A program made the position numbers and the translations under genes. Of a stretch of DNA of 64,000 nucleotides, positions 17,350-24,814 are shown one piece after another (position 1 is the first letter of the stretch; each line of letters begins with the position of its first letter). This DNA comes from Gallionella straubiae (GTDB lineage Bacteria > Pseudomonadota > Gammaproteobacteria > Burkholderiales > Gallionellaceae): NCBI RefSeq assembly GCF_051257895.1, contig NZ_CP194331.1:1-64000 (forward strand). Reading direction: 5' to 3'. The notes under the pieces were generated by a model. That model was not told the origin of the DNA. It did not search any database and was given only the letters and a program-made list of their open reading frames with translations.

Positions 17350-17706
17350 ACTTTGATGGTTTATGCACTTAACCGAGGCCGGTGATGTAGTGGCTTCAGC
17401 CGCCGCTTTGCGGCTTAACATTCGCTGCGCTCATGTTAGCCTCCGTCGCCACATCACAGGGCGATTAACCGAATTGCCCTGTGATGTAGTGGTTACGGCA
17501 TAACCTGAAGGTTAGCCTCCACCGCTATATTACGGACAGGTTAACCGAACCTGCCCGTAATATAGTGGTTTCGACATAACGCGCTACGCGCATTAGTGGC
17601 TCCAACGTAACATGCTGCGCATGTTAGTTTACGCCGCAACAAGCCTTCGGCTTGTTGTCTCCACCGTTACATTACTGGTCGCTTATCCAAAGCGACCGGT
17701 AATGTA
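17350..17706. repeat. Array of hairpin elements carrying three extra copies of the pstB 3' end
   Basis: This gene-free stretch is made of repeats. On the minus strand, the last eight codons of pstB (17683-17706, YITGRFG-stop) recur at 17541-17564 (YITGRFG-stop), 17465-17488 (YITGQFG-stop) and 17369-17389 (YITGLG-stop), all in the same orientation and frame sense, differing mostly at synonymous positions. The true end and the first two copies are each followed by an inverted copy of themselves, so that the stop codon lies in the loop of a hairpin. Each is then followed by a GGTGGAG or GACGGAG-like box, variable small palindromes (for example AACATGCGCAGCATGTTA) and CCAC just before the next copy. 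Spacings between copies are 142, 76 and 99 bp. The pattern suggests repeated insertion of small elements at the pstB end. Confidence 0.85.
17667..17706 (-). terminator. Hairpin straddling the pstB stop codon
   Basis: 18-base arms (17667-17684 and 17689-17706) with one G-T type mismatch enclose a 4-base loop. The right arm is pstB coding sequence and the left arm is mostly downstream of the stop. It may end or protect the pst transcript, but there is no T-run. Confidence 0.6.
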
Positions 17707-18456
17707 ATCTTCAGTCTCCTTGCGTTTCGGGTTGGTGAACACCGTGCTGGTGTCGCCGAACTCGATCAGGTCGCCCAGGTACATGTAGGCGGTGTAGTCG
17801 GAGACGCGGGCTGCTTGCTGCATGTTGTGGGTCACGATGACGATGGTGAAGTCTTCCTTCAGCTCGTCGATGAGCTTCTCGATATGCGCGGTGGAGATCG
17901 GGTCGAGCGCCGAGGTCGGTTCGTCGAGCAGCAGCACCTGCGGCTTGACGGCGATGGCGCGCGCGATGCACAGGCGCTGCTGCTGGCCGCCGGAAAGCCC
18001 GGTGCCGCTCTGCTTGAGCTTGTCCTTGGCCTCGGTCCACAGCGCGGCCTTGCGCAGCGCCCATTCGACGCGCTCGTCCATGTCGTTCTTGCTGAGATTT
18101 TCGTAGAGCTTCACGCCGAACGCGATGTTGTCGTAGATCGACATCGGGAACGGCGTGGGTTTCTGGAACACCATGCCGATCCTGGCGCGCAGCATGTTCA
18201 GGTCCTGCGACTTGTCGAGGATGTTCGCGCCGTCCAGCAGGATTTCCCCAGTGGCTCGCTGCTTCGGGTAGAGCTGGTACATGCGGTTGAAGGTGCGCAG
18301 CAGGGTGGACTTGCCGCAGCCGGACGGGCCGATGAAGGCGGTCACCATCTTCTCGGCGATGCTCAGGTTGATGTTCTTGAGCGCGCAGTAATTGCCGTAA
18401 TAGAAGCAGAGGTCCTTTACGACGATCTTGGGATTGACGGTGCTTTCGGCGTTCAT
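17683..18456 (-). CDS. pstB: Phosphate ABC transporter ATP-binding protein
   Basis: PstB is the ATPase that drives PstSCA phosphate uptake. Walker A (GPSGCGKST), the ABC signature (LSGGQQQR), Walker B (LLLDEPTSALD) and the switch His (VTHNM) are intact. The ATG at 18456 is chosen because AGGA lies upstream, giving 257 aa; an upstream TTG would add two residues. It follows pstA after 12 bp. The C-terminus (EDYITGRFG) is typical and forms one arm of a hairpin. No phoU follows; instead the repeat array begins. Confidence 0.98.
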   Translation of the reverse strand: MNAESTVNPKIVVKDLCFYYGNYCALKNINLSIAEKMVTAFIGPSGCGKSTLLRTFNRMYQLYPKQRATGEILLDGANILDKSQDLNMLRARIGMVFQKPTPFPMSIYDNIAFGVKLYENLSKNDMDERVEWALRKAALWTEAKDKLKQSGTGLSGGQQQRLCIARAIAVKPQVLLLDEPTSALDPISTAHIEKLIDELKEDFTIVIVTHNMQQAARVSDYTAYMYLGDLIEFGDTSTVFTNPKRKETEDYITGRFG

Positions 18457-18468
18457 GGGCAAATCCTG

Positions 18469-19314
18469 TTAGTGAGAGGCGGACTTCTGGCGGAACAGCA
18501 CGCGCGCCAGGATGTTGAGCGTCAGCACGCTGAAGGTGATGAGCAGTGCGCCGGCCCAGGCCAGTTTCTGCCAGTCTTCGTAGGGGCTCATCGCGAACTG
18601 GAAGATCACCACCGGCAGGTTAGCCATCGGCTGGTCCATGTTGCTGTTCCAGAACTGGTTGTTCAGCGCGGTGAACAGTAGCGGCGCGGTCTCGCCGCTG
18701 ATGCGCGCGACGGCGAGCATCACGCCGGTGATGATCCCGGCGCGCGCGGCGCGCAGCGTGACGAAGTTGATGATCTTCCACTGCGGTGCGCCGAGCGCCG
18801 CAGCCGCTTCGCGCAGGGTGTTGGGCACCAGGCGCAGCATGTTTTCGGTGGTGCGGATCACGATCGGGATGACGATGATGGCCAGCGCCAGCGCGCCTGC
18901 CCAGCCGGAGAAATGCTTGACGTGGACGACATAGACCTCATACACGAACAGGCCGATCACGATGGACGGCGCGGAGAGCAGCACGTCGTTGATGAAGCGC
19001 GTGATCGGGGCGAGCCAGCCGCGCTGGCCGAATTCGGCGAGATAGGTGCCGGCCAGGATGCCGATGGGCGTACCGATCAGCACGCCGACCAGCGTCATCG
19101 CCAGGCTGCCGGCGATGGCGTTGAGCAGGCCGCCGGAGCTTCCCGGCGGCGGGGTCATCTGCGTGAACACCACCGGGGCGAGCGCAGGCAGGCCGTGCAC
19201 CAGCAGCGTCCAGAGTATCCAGCACAGCCAGAACAGGCCGAACCCCATGGCGAGCATCGAGACGGCGAGGCCCAGGGCGTTGACGATGCGGCGGCGTGTG
19301 TAGAGTCCCAGCAT
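18469..19314 (-). CDS. pstA: Phosphate ABC transporter permease PstA
   Basis: The 281-aa inner-membrane permease has about six transmembrane segments and the ABC-permease EAA loop (LREAAAALGAPQWKIINFVTLRAARAGIITG), where PstB docks. The N-terminus RRRIVNALG... and the ARISGETAPLLFTAL motif are typical of PstA. It starts 5 bp after the pstC stop, in the pstSCAB operon. Confidence 0.97.
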   Translation of the reverse strand: MLGLYTRRRIVNALGLAVSMLAMGFGLFWLCWILWTLLVHGLPALAPVVFTQMTPPPGSSGGLLNAIAGSLAMTLVGVLIGTPIGILAGTYLAEFGQRGWLAPITRFINDVLLSAPSIVIGLFVYEVYVVHVKHFSGWAGALALAIIVIPIVIRTTENMLRLVPNTLREAAAALGAPQWKIINFVTLRAARAGIITGVMLAVARISGETAPLLFTALNNQFWNSNMDQPMANLPVVIFQFAMSPYEDWQKLAWAGALLITFSVLTLNILARVLFRQKSASH

Positions 19315-19319
19315 GATCG

Positions 19320-20282
19320 TTATGCGGCCTGGCCTTCGCGCTTGCCGAGCTTGTAGAGCATGTAGCGCGCGAGCGACAGGACCACGAAGGTGATGAAGAA
19401 CAGGATCAGGCCGAGTTCGATCAGCGCGGAGGTGTAGAGCTCCCCGTAGGCCTCGGTGAATTCGTTGGCGAGCGCCGAGGCGATGCTGTTGCCGGGCATC
19501 AGCAGGGATTGGCTGAGTTCATGCGCGTTGCCGATCACGAAGGTGACGGCCATGGTTTCGCCGAGCGCGCGCCCCAGCCCCAGCATGATGCCGCCGACCA
19601 CGCCGATCCTCGTGTAGGGCAGCACGACCTTCCACATGACCTCCCAGGTGGTCGCGCCCAGGCCGTAGGCCGATTCCTTGAGCAGCGTGGGCACCACCTC
19701 GAACACGTCGCGCATCACCGAAGCGATGAACGGGATCACCATGATGGCGAGGATGATGCCGGCAGTCAGCATGCCGATGCCCATCGGCGGGCCGGAGAAG
19801 AACGGGCCGATATACGGCATCGCCCCGATATGGTCGTTGAGCCAGGGCTCGACATGGTCGGCGAACAGCGGCGCGAACACGAACAGCCCCCACATGCCGT
19901 AGATGATGCTGGGGATGCCTGCCAGCAGTTCGACGGCGATGCCGAGCGGGCGGCGCAGGATGCGTGGCGACAGTTCGGTGAGGAATAGCGCGATGCCGAA
20001 ACTGACCGGGATGGCGATGGCGAGCGCGATGGCGGAGGTGACCAGCGTGCCGACGATGGGGATCAGCGCGCCGAACTGCTCATTGACCGGATCCCACTCG
20101 GAGCTGACCAGGAAGCCGAAGCCGAACGCGCGGATGGCGGGCATGCTGCCGACGAGCAGCGAGACGAGGATGGCGCCGAGCAGGGCCAGCACGCCGAACG
20201 CCGAGACGCGCGTCAGGTTGCGGAACAGCAGGTCCAGTACGGTGTGCCGTCTAAGGCTGGCTTCACGTAAAAACATCGGCAT
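19320..20282 (-). CDS. pstC: Phosphate ABC transporter permease PstC
   Basis: The 320-aa permease has six transmembrane segments, the EAA loop (LLKESAYGLGATTWEVMWKVVLPYTRIGVVGG) and the PstC signature GRALGETMAVTFVIGNA. ATG codons at 20282 and 20276 are both possible; neither has a clear Shine-Dalgarno, and the first is given. The N-terminus is cytoplasmic and Arg-rich. It is separated from pstS by 60 bp containing a hairpin that may reduce readthrough. Confidence 0.97.
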   Translation of the reverse strand: MPMFLREASLRRHTVLDLLFRNLTRVSAFGVLALLGAILVSLLVGSMPAIRAFGFGFLVSSEWDPVNEQFGALIPIVGTLVTSAIALAIAIPVSFGIALFLTELSPRILRRPLGIAVELLAGIPSIIYGMWGLFVFAPLFADHVEPWLNDHIGAMPYIGPFFSGPPMGIGMLTAGIILAIMVIPFIASVMRDVFEVVPTLLKESAYGLGATTWEVMWKVVLPYTRIGVVGGIMLGLGRALGETMAVTFVIGNAHELSQSLLMPGNSIASALANEFTEAYGELYTSALIELGLILFFITFVVLSLARYMLYKLGKREGQAA

Positions 20283-20295
20283 GTTGAGTTCGTCA

Positions 20296-20325
20296 ATAAA
20301 AAATAGCGGGGGCTAGGACCCCCGC
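20296..20325 (-). terminator. Attenuator-like hairpin between pstS and pstC
   Basis: GCGGGGG/CCCCCGC stem (20306-20312, 20319-20325) followed on the minus strand by TATTTTTTAT. Partial termination here would give more PstS than the membrane subunits, a common arrangement for binding-protein operons. Confidence 0.7.
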
Positions 20326-20342
20326 AATTATAACTTGGCAGC

Positions 20343-21392
20343 CTATTGCACCAGCGCCTTGCCTGTCGCGTCCTTGATCTGCGCTTTCCATGCGGCGCGG
20401 ATCAGCTTCACGACATTTTCCGGCAGCGGCACGTAATCCAGGTCGGTGGCCAGCTTGCCGCCCTTGTTATATGCCCAGTCGAAGAACTTCAGCACTTCCT
20501 TGCCGGTTTCCGGTTTTTCCTGCACCTTGTGCATCAGCACGAAGGTCGCGCCGCTGATCGGCCAGCTTTCCTTTCCCGCCTCGTCGGTCAGGATCTTGTA
20601 GAAGCCCGGCGCCTTGTCCCAGTGCGCACCGGCAGCCGCGGCCTTGAAGCTGTTTTCCTCAGGCTTGACGAACTGGCCGTCGCGGTTCTTCAACTGCACG
20701 GTGTTCATCTTGTTCTGCAGCGCATAGGCGTATTCCACGTAACCGATGGAGCCCTTGATGCGCTGCACGTAGGATGCCACACCCTCGTTGCCCTTGCCGC
20801 CGGTGCCCGCCTTCCAGGAGACCGCCGTGCCTTCACCGACGGCGGACTTCCAGTCCGCGCTGGCCTTGGACAGGTAGTTGGTGAAGATGAAGGTGGTGCC
20901 GGAACCGTCCGAGCGGTGCACAACTGTGATGTTGTCGGCGGGCAGCTGGATGTCCTTGTTCAGCGCCGCCAGGGCGGGATCGTTCCACTTGGTGATCTTA
21001 CCGAGATAGATGTTTGCCAGCGTCGCGCCGTCCAGCTTCAGCTGGCCTGCGGCTATGCCCTTGATGTTGACCACCGGCACCACGCCGCCGATCACGGTCG
21101 GGAATTGCATCAGGCCGCTCTTGTCGAGCTCTTCAGGCTTGAGCGGCATGTCAGAAGCGCCGAAATCCACGGTTTTGGCGGTGATCTGCTTGATGCCGCC
21201 GCCGGAGCCTATGGACTGGTAATTCATCCCGACGCCGGCCTGCGCCTTGTAGGCCTCGGCCCACTTGGCGTAGATCGGGTAGGGGAAGGTCGCGCCCGCG
21301 CCGGTGATGCCGGTTGCCTGGCCTGCACCCGCGCAAACCAGCGCGGCGGTGGCAGCGGTGCCGATGACGAATTTCCTGAGTTTGCCGTTCAT
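20343..21392 (-). CDS. pstS: Periplasmic phosphate-binding protein PstS
   Basis: PstS binds phosphate in the periplasm and delivers it to PstCAB. The 349-aa protein has a signal peptide (MNGKLRKFVIGTAATAALVCAGAGQA). The mature part opens with ITGAGATFPYPIYAKWAEAY and contains SIGSGGGIKQI, DFGASDMPL and HRSDGSGTTFIFTNYLS, the phosphate ligands of the family. It is the first gene of pstSCAB, with a Pho box about 85 bp upstream. Confidence 0.98.
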   Translation of the reverse strand: MNGKLRKFVIGTAATAALVCAGAGQATGITGAGATFPYPIYAKWAEAYKAQAGVGMNYQSIGSGGGIKQITAKTVDFGASDMPLKPEELDKSGLMQFPTVIGGVVPVVNIKGIAAGQLKLDGATLANIYLGKITKWNDPALAALNKDIQLPADNITVVHRSDGSGTTFIFTNYLSKASADWKSAVGEGTAVSWKAGTGGKGNEGVASYVQRIKGSIGYVEYAYALQNKMNTVQLKNRDGQFVKPEENSFKAAAAGAHWDKAPGFYKILTDEAGKESWPISGATFVLMHKVQEKPETGKEVLKFFDWAYNKGGKLATDLDYVPLPENVVKLIRAAWKAQIKDATGKALVQ

Positions 21393-21475
21393 GGGGTCTC
21401 CGTGAGGTTGTTTGTTGCCGTCAGCCGGGGTAAACCGGCAATGCCTTCATGCGGAGCGCATGATAGGGGGTTTGT

Positions 21476-21493
21476 GTGACAGAAGTATTACAG
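21476..21493 (-). promoter_or_regulatory. Pho box upstream of pstS
   Basis: Read on the minus strand, CTGTAATACTTCTGTCAC contains two 11-bp-spaced CTGT(A/C)A half-sites, matching the PhoB consensus CTGTCAT-N4-CTGTCAT closely. It predicts induction of pstSCAB under phosphate limitation. Confidence 0.75.
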
Positions 21494-21523
21494 GGAGCAA
21501 AACACCGGCCCGCAAAATTCGGG

Positions 21524-21552
21524 TTGAATATTCCGTGTTCCTTCGGTAGAAT
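21524..21552 (+). promoter_or_regulatory. Sigma-70 promoter of rpmB-rpmG
   Basis: TTGAAT and TAGAAT are separated by exactly 17 bp, with the -10 box 34 bp before the rpmB start. It is divergent from the pstS promoter. Confidence 0.7.
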
Positions 21553-21586
21553 CCGCGCTCTTTTGAATTCCGGTTGGAGTAGAACC

Positions 21587-21823
21587 ATGGCACGTGTATG
21601 TCAAGTGACGGGAAAAGGCCCGATGGTCGGGAACAATGTTTCCCATGCAAACAACAAAACCAAGCGCCGCTTTTTGCCGAACCTGCAACGCCGCCGCTTC
21701 TGGGTTGAAAGCGAAAATCGCTGGGTCAGCTTGCGCCTGACCAATGCGGCGCTGCGTACCATCGACAAGAACGGCATCGACGCGGTGCTGGCCGAAATGC
21801 GCGCCAACGGCGAGAAAATCTAA
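21587..21823 (+). CDS. rpmB: 50S ribosomal protein L28
   Basis: The 78-aa basic protein (MARVCQVTGKGPMVGNNVSHANNKTKRRFLPNLQ) is a typical proteobacterial L28. The ATG at 21587 follows TTGGAGT. It is paired with rpmG 11 bp downstream. Confidence 0.98.
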   Translation: MARVCQVTGKGPMVGNNVSHANNKTKRRFLPNLQRRRFWVESENRWVSLRLTNAALRTIDKNGIDAVLAEMRANGEKI

Positions 21824-21834
21824 GGAGAACGAAC

Positions 21835-22002
21835 ATGGCAAAAGGCGCACGCGAAAAGATCAAGCTGGAATCCTCCGCCGGTACGGGGCATTTCTACACC
21901 ACCAACAAGAACAAGCGCACCACCCCGGAAAAGCTCGAATTCATGAAGTTCGACCCGGTGGCCCGCAAGCATGTCAGCTACAAGGAAACCAAGCTGAAGT
22001 AA
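21835..22002 (+). CDS. rpmG: 50S ribosomal protein L33
   Basis: The 55-aa protein (MAKGAREKIKLESSAGTGHFYTTNKNKR) is an L33 of the Cys-free type, lacking the zinc-ribbon cysteines. The ATG at 21835 follows TAAGGAG. It is co-transcribed with rpmB and ends before a strong terminator. Confidence 0.98.
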   Translation: MAKGAREKIKLESSAGTGHFYTTNKNKRTTPEKLEFMKFDPVARKHVSYKETKLK

Positions 22003-22025
22003 TCCGGCAAGGTTCGCAGCACAAG

Positions 22026-22052
22026 AAAAAACCCGCTTCGGCGGGTTTTTTG
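22026..22052. terminator. Bidirectional terminator after rpmG
   Basis: AACCCGC-TTCG-GCGGGTT with an A6 run on the left and a T6 run on the right, located between convergent rpmG and the Cache-domain gene. Confidence 0.92.
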
Positions 22053-22056
22053 TTTC

Positions 22057-22845
22057 CTATTTCTGCGCAGCAGGGCTGAAGGTCAGCACGAATTTCCACT
22101 GCGTGAGGAGGGAGGTCCGGTAGAGCGCCGTCTTCGTCGCATTGTCGAACTCGTAGCTCACCTCCCCCGCAGTCCCGGCCAGCATCTCGTTCGCGGCCTT
22201 TTTGAGCGTCTCGCTCCCCAGTTCACGCGGGTCCAGGAAGTGGCGGTCTGTCCTGCTGTGCAGGGTGGTCAGGCCGTCCGGGGCCATGGCGAAAAAGGCG
22301 GCCCCCGGCCGCAGGTCGAGGGTGGAACCGACCTGATGGGAGAGCGTGTCGAGGAAAAGCGATGCGCCGATCGCCCCGATTATCTTGCCGCCCTTCCTGA
22401 TGGGAACTGCGATCACGGCGGAGCGCTGGCCGGTGCTCTTGCTGACCACCAGCGCGCCCGTGATCTTCATGCCCGCCATGAGGTCGGGGAAATAGCTCCG
22501 GTCGCTCAGCTTGGCATCCATGAGGCCCTTGTCGGCGGTGTCATAGCTCCCGTCGGGACGCACATACCAGACGATGAGCCCGTCCTCCGATTTCTGATAA
22601 GCGCCCAGCAAGCCCTTCATGCGCTCCCACTTGCCCGATCTTACCTCGGCCGTGGAGGCCAGTATCTCGAGGCTGCGCTGCACGGAACCGATGCGCAAGT
22701 CAGTGTAGGACGCAAAGGCGGAGAGCAGGCTTTGCGCATCCCTGCCCGGAGGTAACGGGATTTCAGAAGGAGGCTGGGCGCAGGCGAGGGCCGGCAGAAG
22801 GGCGATGAAAAAAAACAAACGCAGAAAAAAGCTTTTCCCGATCAT
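22057..22845 (-). CDS. Secreted Cache-domain sensor-like protein (262 aa)
   Basis: A signal peptide (MIGKSFFLRLFFFIALLPALACA) is followed by a Cache fold: a long helix, then LIVWYVRPDGSYDTADKGLMDAKLSDRSYFPDLMAG, GALVVSKSTGQRSAVIAVPI and GKIIGAIGASLFLDTL, as in the ligand-binding domains of chemoreceptors and cyclases. No transmembrane anchor or output domain follows, so it is a stand-alone periplasmic Cache protein that could deliver a ligand to a partner receptor. The ligand is unknown. It stands alone on the minus strand. Confidence 0.82.
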   Translation of the reverse strand: MIGKSFFLRLFFFIALLPALACAQPPSEIPLPPGRDAQSLLSAFASYTDLRIGSVQRSLEILASTAEVRSGKWERMKGLLGAYQKSEDGLIVWYVRPDGSYDTADKGLMDAKLSDRSYFPDLMAGMKITGALVVSKSTGQRSAVIAVPIRKGGKIIGAIGASLFLDTLSHQVGSTLDLRPGAAFFAMAPDGLTTLHSRTDRHFLDPRELGSETLKKAANEMLAGTAGEVSYEFDNATKTALYRTSLLTQWKFVLTFSPAAQK

Positions 22846-23020
22846 GTTTTTCTCCTTCGTTGAATAGCAGGCACCGGCCCGGGGGAGCGGTGCTGTAGCG
22901 GCTAAAACCTAAAGGACAGATCTATCGTTTCGCGAATCGGCGGAAAATATATCGCCGTTTCCCTGAGCAGGCCTGCTTTTGTGGATGGGGAGGCAGGCTT
23001 ATTGCGCTCTGCACGAGCCG

Positions 23021-23284
23021 TTATTCCGGAAGCATGCCATGGTGAACCAGATAAGCCCGGCCGTCCTGAATGATTCCCCAATAGCCCGGATTGCCGGGCG
23101 AATGGTAGTCCATGACCATGCTGGATTTTTTAAGGCCTTCCAGGTGGAACAGGACAAGTTGAATTCCCGTCCCCAGGAGTCTTGAAATTTGCTCCGGCTC
23201 CAGTTTTTCGTGCTGTTCGAGCAGGATGAGTATTTTTTCCTTGATATTGTCGAGGTACTCATCATCGGTTTTTTCTTTTTGCAT
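23021..23284 (-). CDS. Small helix-turn-helix-like protein (87 aa)
   Basis: I do not recognise a named family. The N-terminal half is helical and charged (EYLDNIKEKILILLEQHEKLEPEQISRLLG, GIQLVLFHLEGLKKSSMV), the shape of a winged helix in which LEPEQISRLLG would be the turn and recognition start. The rest is a short beta-rich end (YWGIIQDGRAYLVHHG). The ATG at 23284 is preferred over an upstream GTG. It lies 15 bp after the STAS-like gene and may be co-transcribed with it. Confidence 0.65.
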   Translation of the reverse strand: MQKEKTDDEYLDNIKEKILILLEQHEKLEPEQISRLLGTGIQLVLFHLEGLKKSSMVMDYHSPGNPGYWGIIQDGRAYLVHHGMLPE

Positions 23285-23299
23285 TGCGGGCACTTTCGT

Positions 23300-23653
23300 T
23301 TACTGCATTTCCTGTGTCCAGGCCTGCGCCTCGGCGTAATCCGTGAACACCTTGATGTCGGCGTCGATAAACAGGCGCGACAGCCACGCCTGCCAGGTGA
23401 GCCACTGGTCGGTGGTGACCACGGCGATCCTGCTGAAGTCGTGGTTGTGTTCGCGGCTGAAGAACTTGATCTCTTCCCAGGCTACGTCCACGGTGTAGTC
23501 GATCATGCCGCGCAGGTCGAACAGCAGGTTCAGCGGGCCGGGCGATTTGAGCTTGTACAGCGATTGCTCCTCGAAGGTCTTGAAGTCGGCGAGGGTGAAT
23601 TCGCCGATGACGGCGACGTTGACGAGGTTGTCGGTTTGTTCGATGGTGATCAT
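23300..23653 (-). CDS. STAS/SpoIIAA-like domain protein (117 aa)
   Basis: The fold pattern MITIEQTDNLVNVAVIGEFTLADFKTFEE, NLLFDLRGMIDYTVDVAWEEIKF, FSRIAVVTTDQWLTWQAWLSRLF, ADIKVFTDYAEAQAW matches the small stand-alone STAS/SEC14-like (SpoIIAA-like) proteins common in proteobacteria, whose function is poorly known. The ATG at 23653 is chosen because the frame upstream runs through a REP palindrome (23691-23735) and is not coding. Confidence 0.82.
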   Translation of the reverse strand: MITIEQTDNLVNVAVIGEFTLADFKTFEEQSLYKLKSPGPLNLLFDLRGMIDYTVDVAWEEIKFFSREHNHDFSRIAVVTTDQWLTWQAWLSRLFIDADIKVFTDYAEAQAWTQEMQ

Positions 23654-23690
23654 GTGGTCTGTCTCGTAGGTTGTTTGCTTGATTTTAAGT

Positions 23691-23735
23691 GTAGGTCGGG
23701 CTTTAGCCCGACATGTCGGGTTGAAACCCAACCTA
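23691..23735. repeat. REP-like palindrome (GTAGGTCGGGCTTTAGCCCGAC type)
   Basis: GTCGGGCT-TT-AGCCCGAC and GGGTT-GAAA-CCC are nested between GTAGGT and ACCTAC. This palindrome type is widespread in bacterial intergenic regions. It lies upstream of the STAS-like gene and may carry part of its leader. Confidence 0.8.
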
Positions 23736-23771
23736 CAATTTTGGCGCTACATCGGAAATAGTCCGGATTAA

Positions 23772-24611
23772 TTAATGTTTCGGCGACAGGCGCAAGCTTA
23801 GCACACCGCTGGCGATGATGAACGCCATACCCAGCCAGCTGGCCAGGCCCAGGGTTTCGTCCCACAGCAGCATGCCGAACAGGCTGGCAAACACGATGGT
23901 GCTGTAGGCGAGGCTGCCGACCACCAGCGTCCTGCCGGTGCGGTAGGCGCGCGTCATGGCGAGCTGCGCGAGGGTGGCGGAGCTGCCCAGGCCGAACAGG
24001 ATGGCGAAGCCTTCGAGCGTGATCGCATGCGCCGTGTCGAACAGGATCCAGACGCCGCTGCCGAGGGTGGCGGTCAGGCTGAAATAGAACACGGTACGCG
24101 TGTCCGGCTCACCGATCATGGCGAGCTGCTTGACGTTGAGGTAGGCGACCCCGGCGAGGAAGCCGGAGATCAGGCCGAGCAGACCGGGCAGCAGTTGCTC
24201 GCGCTCCAGCGCCGGCTGCAGCAGCAACACCACGCCGCAGAATCCCAGCGCGATGGCGATGGTCAGCGGCGGGTGGAAGCGGTCCTTGAACACCAGCATG
24301 GTGAAGAGGGTGAGGAACAGCGGCGCGGTGTAGTTGAGCGTGACGGCGGTGGCGAGCGGCAGCACGGTGATGCAATAGAAGAACAGCGCGAGCGCGACCG
24401 AGCCGGAAATGCCGCGCCACAGGTGCGCGCGCCAGTGCCGCGTGGCGAGGCTGATGCGCTGGTGGCGCATGATGCCGTACACCATCAGCAGGCCGAACAG
24501 CGAGCGGTAGAACACCAGTTCGACATGCGAGAAATGCGGTGCGCCGAGCTTGACGAACACGCCCATGAGGCCGAACAGCAATCCGGCGACCAGCATCCAG
24601 GAGGATTTCAT
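23772..24611 (-). CDS. EamA/DMT-superfamily transporter
   Basis: The 279-aa protein has ten hydrophobic segments in two EamA halves (N half MKSSWMLVAGLLFGLMGVFVKLG; TAVTLNYTAPLFLTLFTMLVFKDR closes the first half, ASLFGMLLWDETLGLASWLG the second). DMT carriers export or import small metabolites; the substrate cannot be told. The ATG at 24611 gives the usual N-terminus; the longer frame upstream is Arg/His-rich and crosses a repeat. Confidence 0.9.
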   Translation of the reverse strand: MKSSWMLVAGLLFGLMGVFVKLGAPHFSHVELVFYRSLFGLLMVYGIMRHQRISLATRHWRAHLWRGISGSVALALFFYCITVLPLATAVTLNYTAPLFLTLFTMLVFKDRFHPPLTIAIALGFCGVVLLLQPALEREQLLPGLLGLISGFLAGVAYLNVKQLAMIGEPDTRTVFYFSLTATLGSGVWILFDTAHAITLEGFAILFGLGSSATLAQLAMTRAYRTGRTLVVGSLAYSTIVFASLFGMLLWDETLGLASWLGMAFIIASGVLSLRLSPKH

Positions 24612-24659
24612 GCGGGATTGATTAAGGTAGCAGGAATCATCAGTGCAGCCATCTGTTTT

Positions 24660-24690
24660 CCTTCGTGCCCTTCGTGTTCTTCGTGGTGAA
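24660..24690. repeat. CTTCGTG-type short repeat
   Basis: CTTCGTG occurs three times within 31 bp (CTTCGTGCCCTTCGTGTTCTTCGTGGTGAA, spelled here in parts: CTTCGTGCCC, TTCGTGTTCT, TCGTGGTGAA). This kind of sequence recurs in intergenic regions of many proteobacteria. Confidence 0.5.
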
Positions 24691-24814
24691 TGGTTGTGAC
24701 GTACAAGCAAACGGGGCGCGGATTCTCACCGAATTTACCGTGCGGGGCAATATAAATTGGCTCAGGCGGGGCGGGTTGGGTAAAATGGCGGCCTTTCGCA
24801 ATGCAGAGATGTTT

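Noticed and set aside
17350..17706. Integron-like attC sites
   Set aside because: The GCATAAC and GTTAGCC ends superficially recall attC boxes, but they do not fit RYYYAAC/GTTRRRY, no cassette ORFs lie between them, and the pstB-end copies explain the periodicity better.
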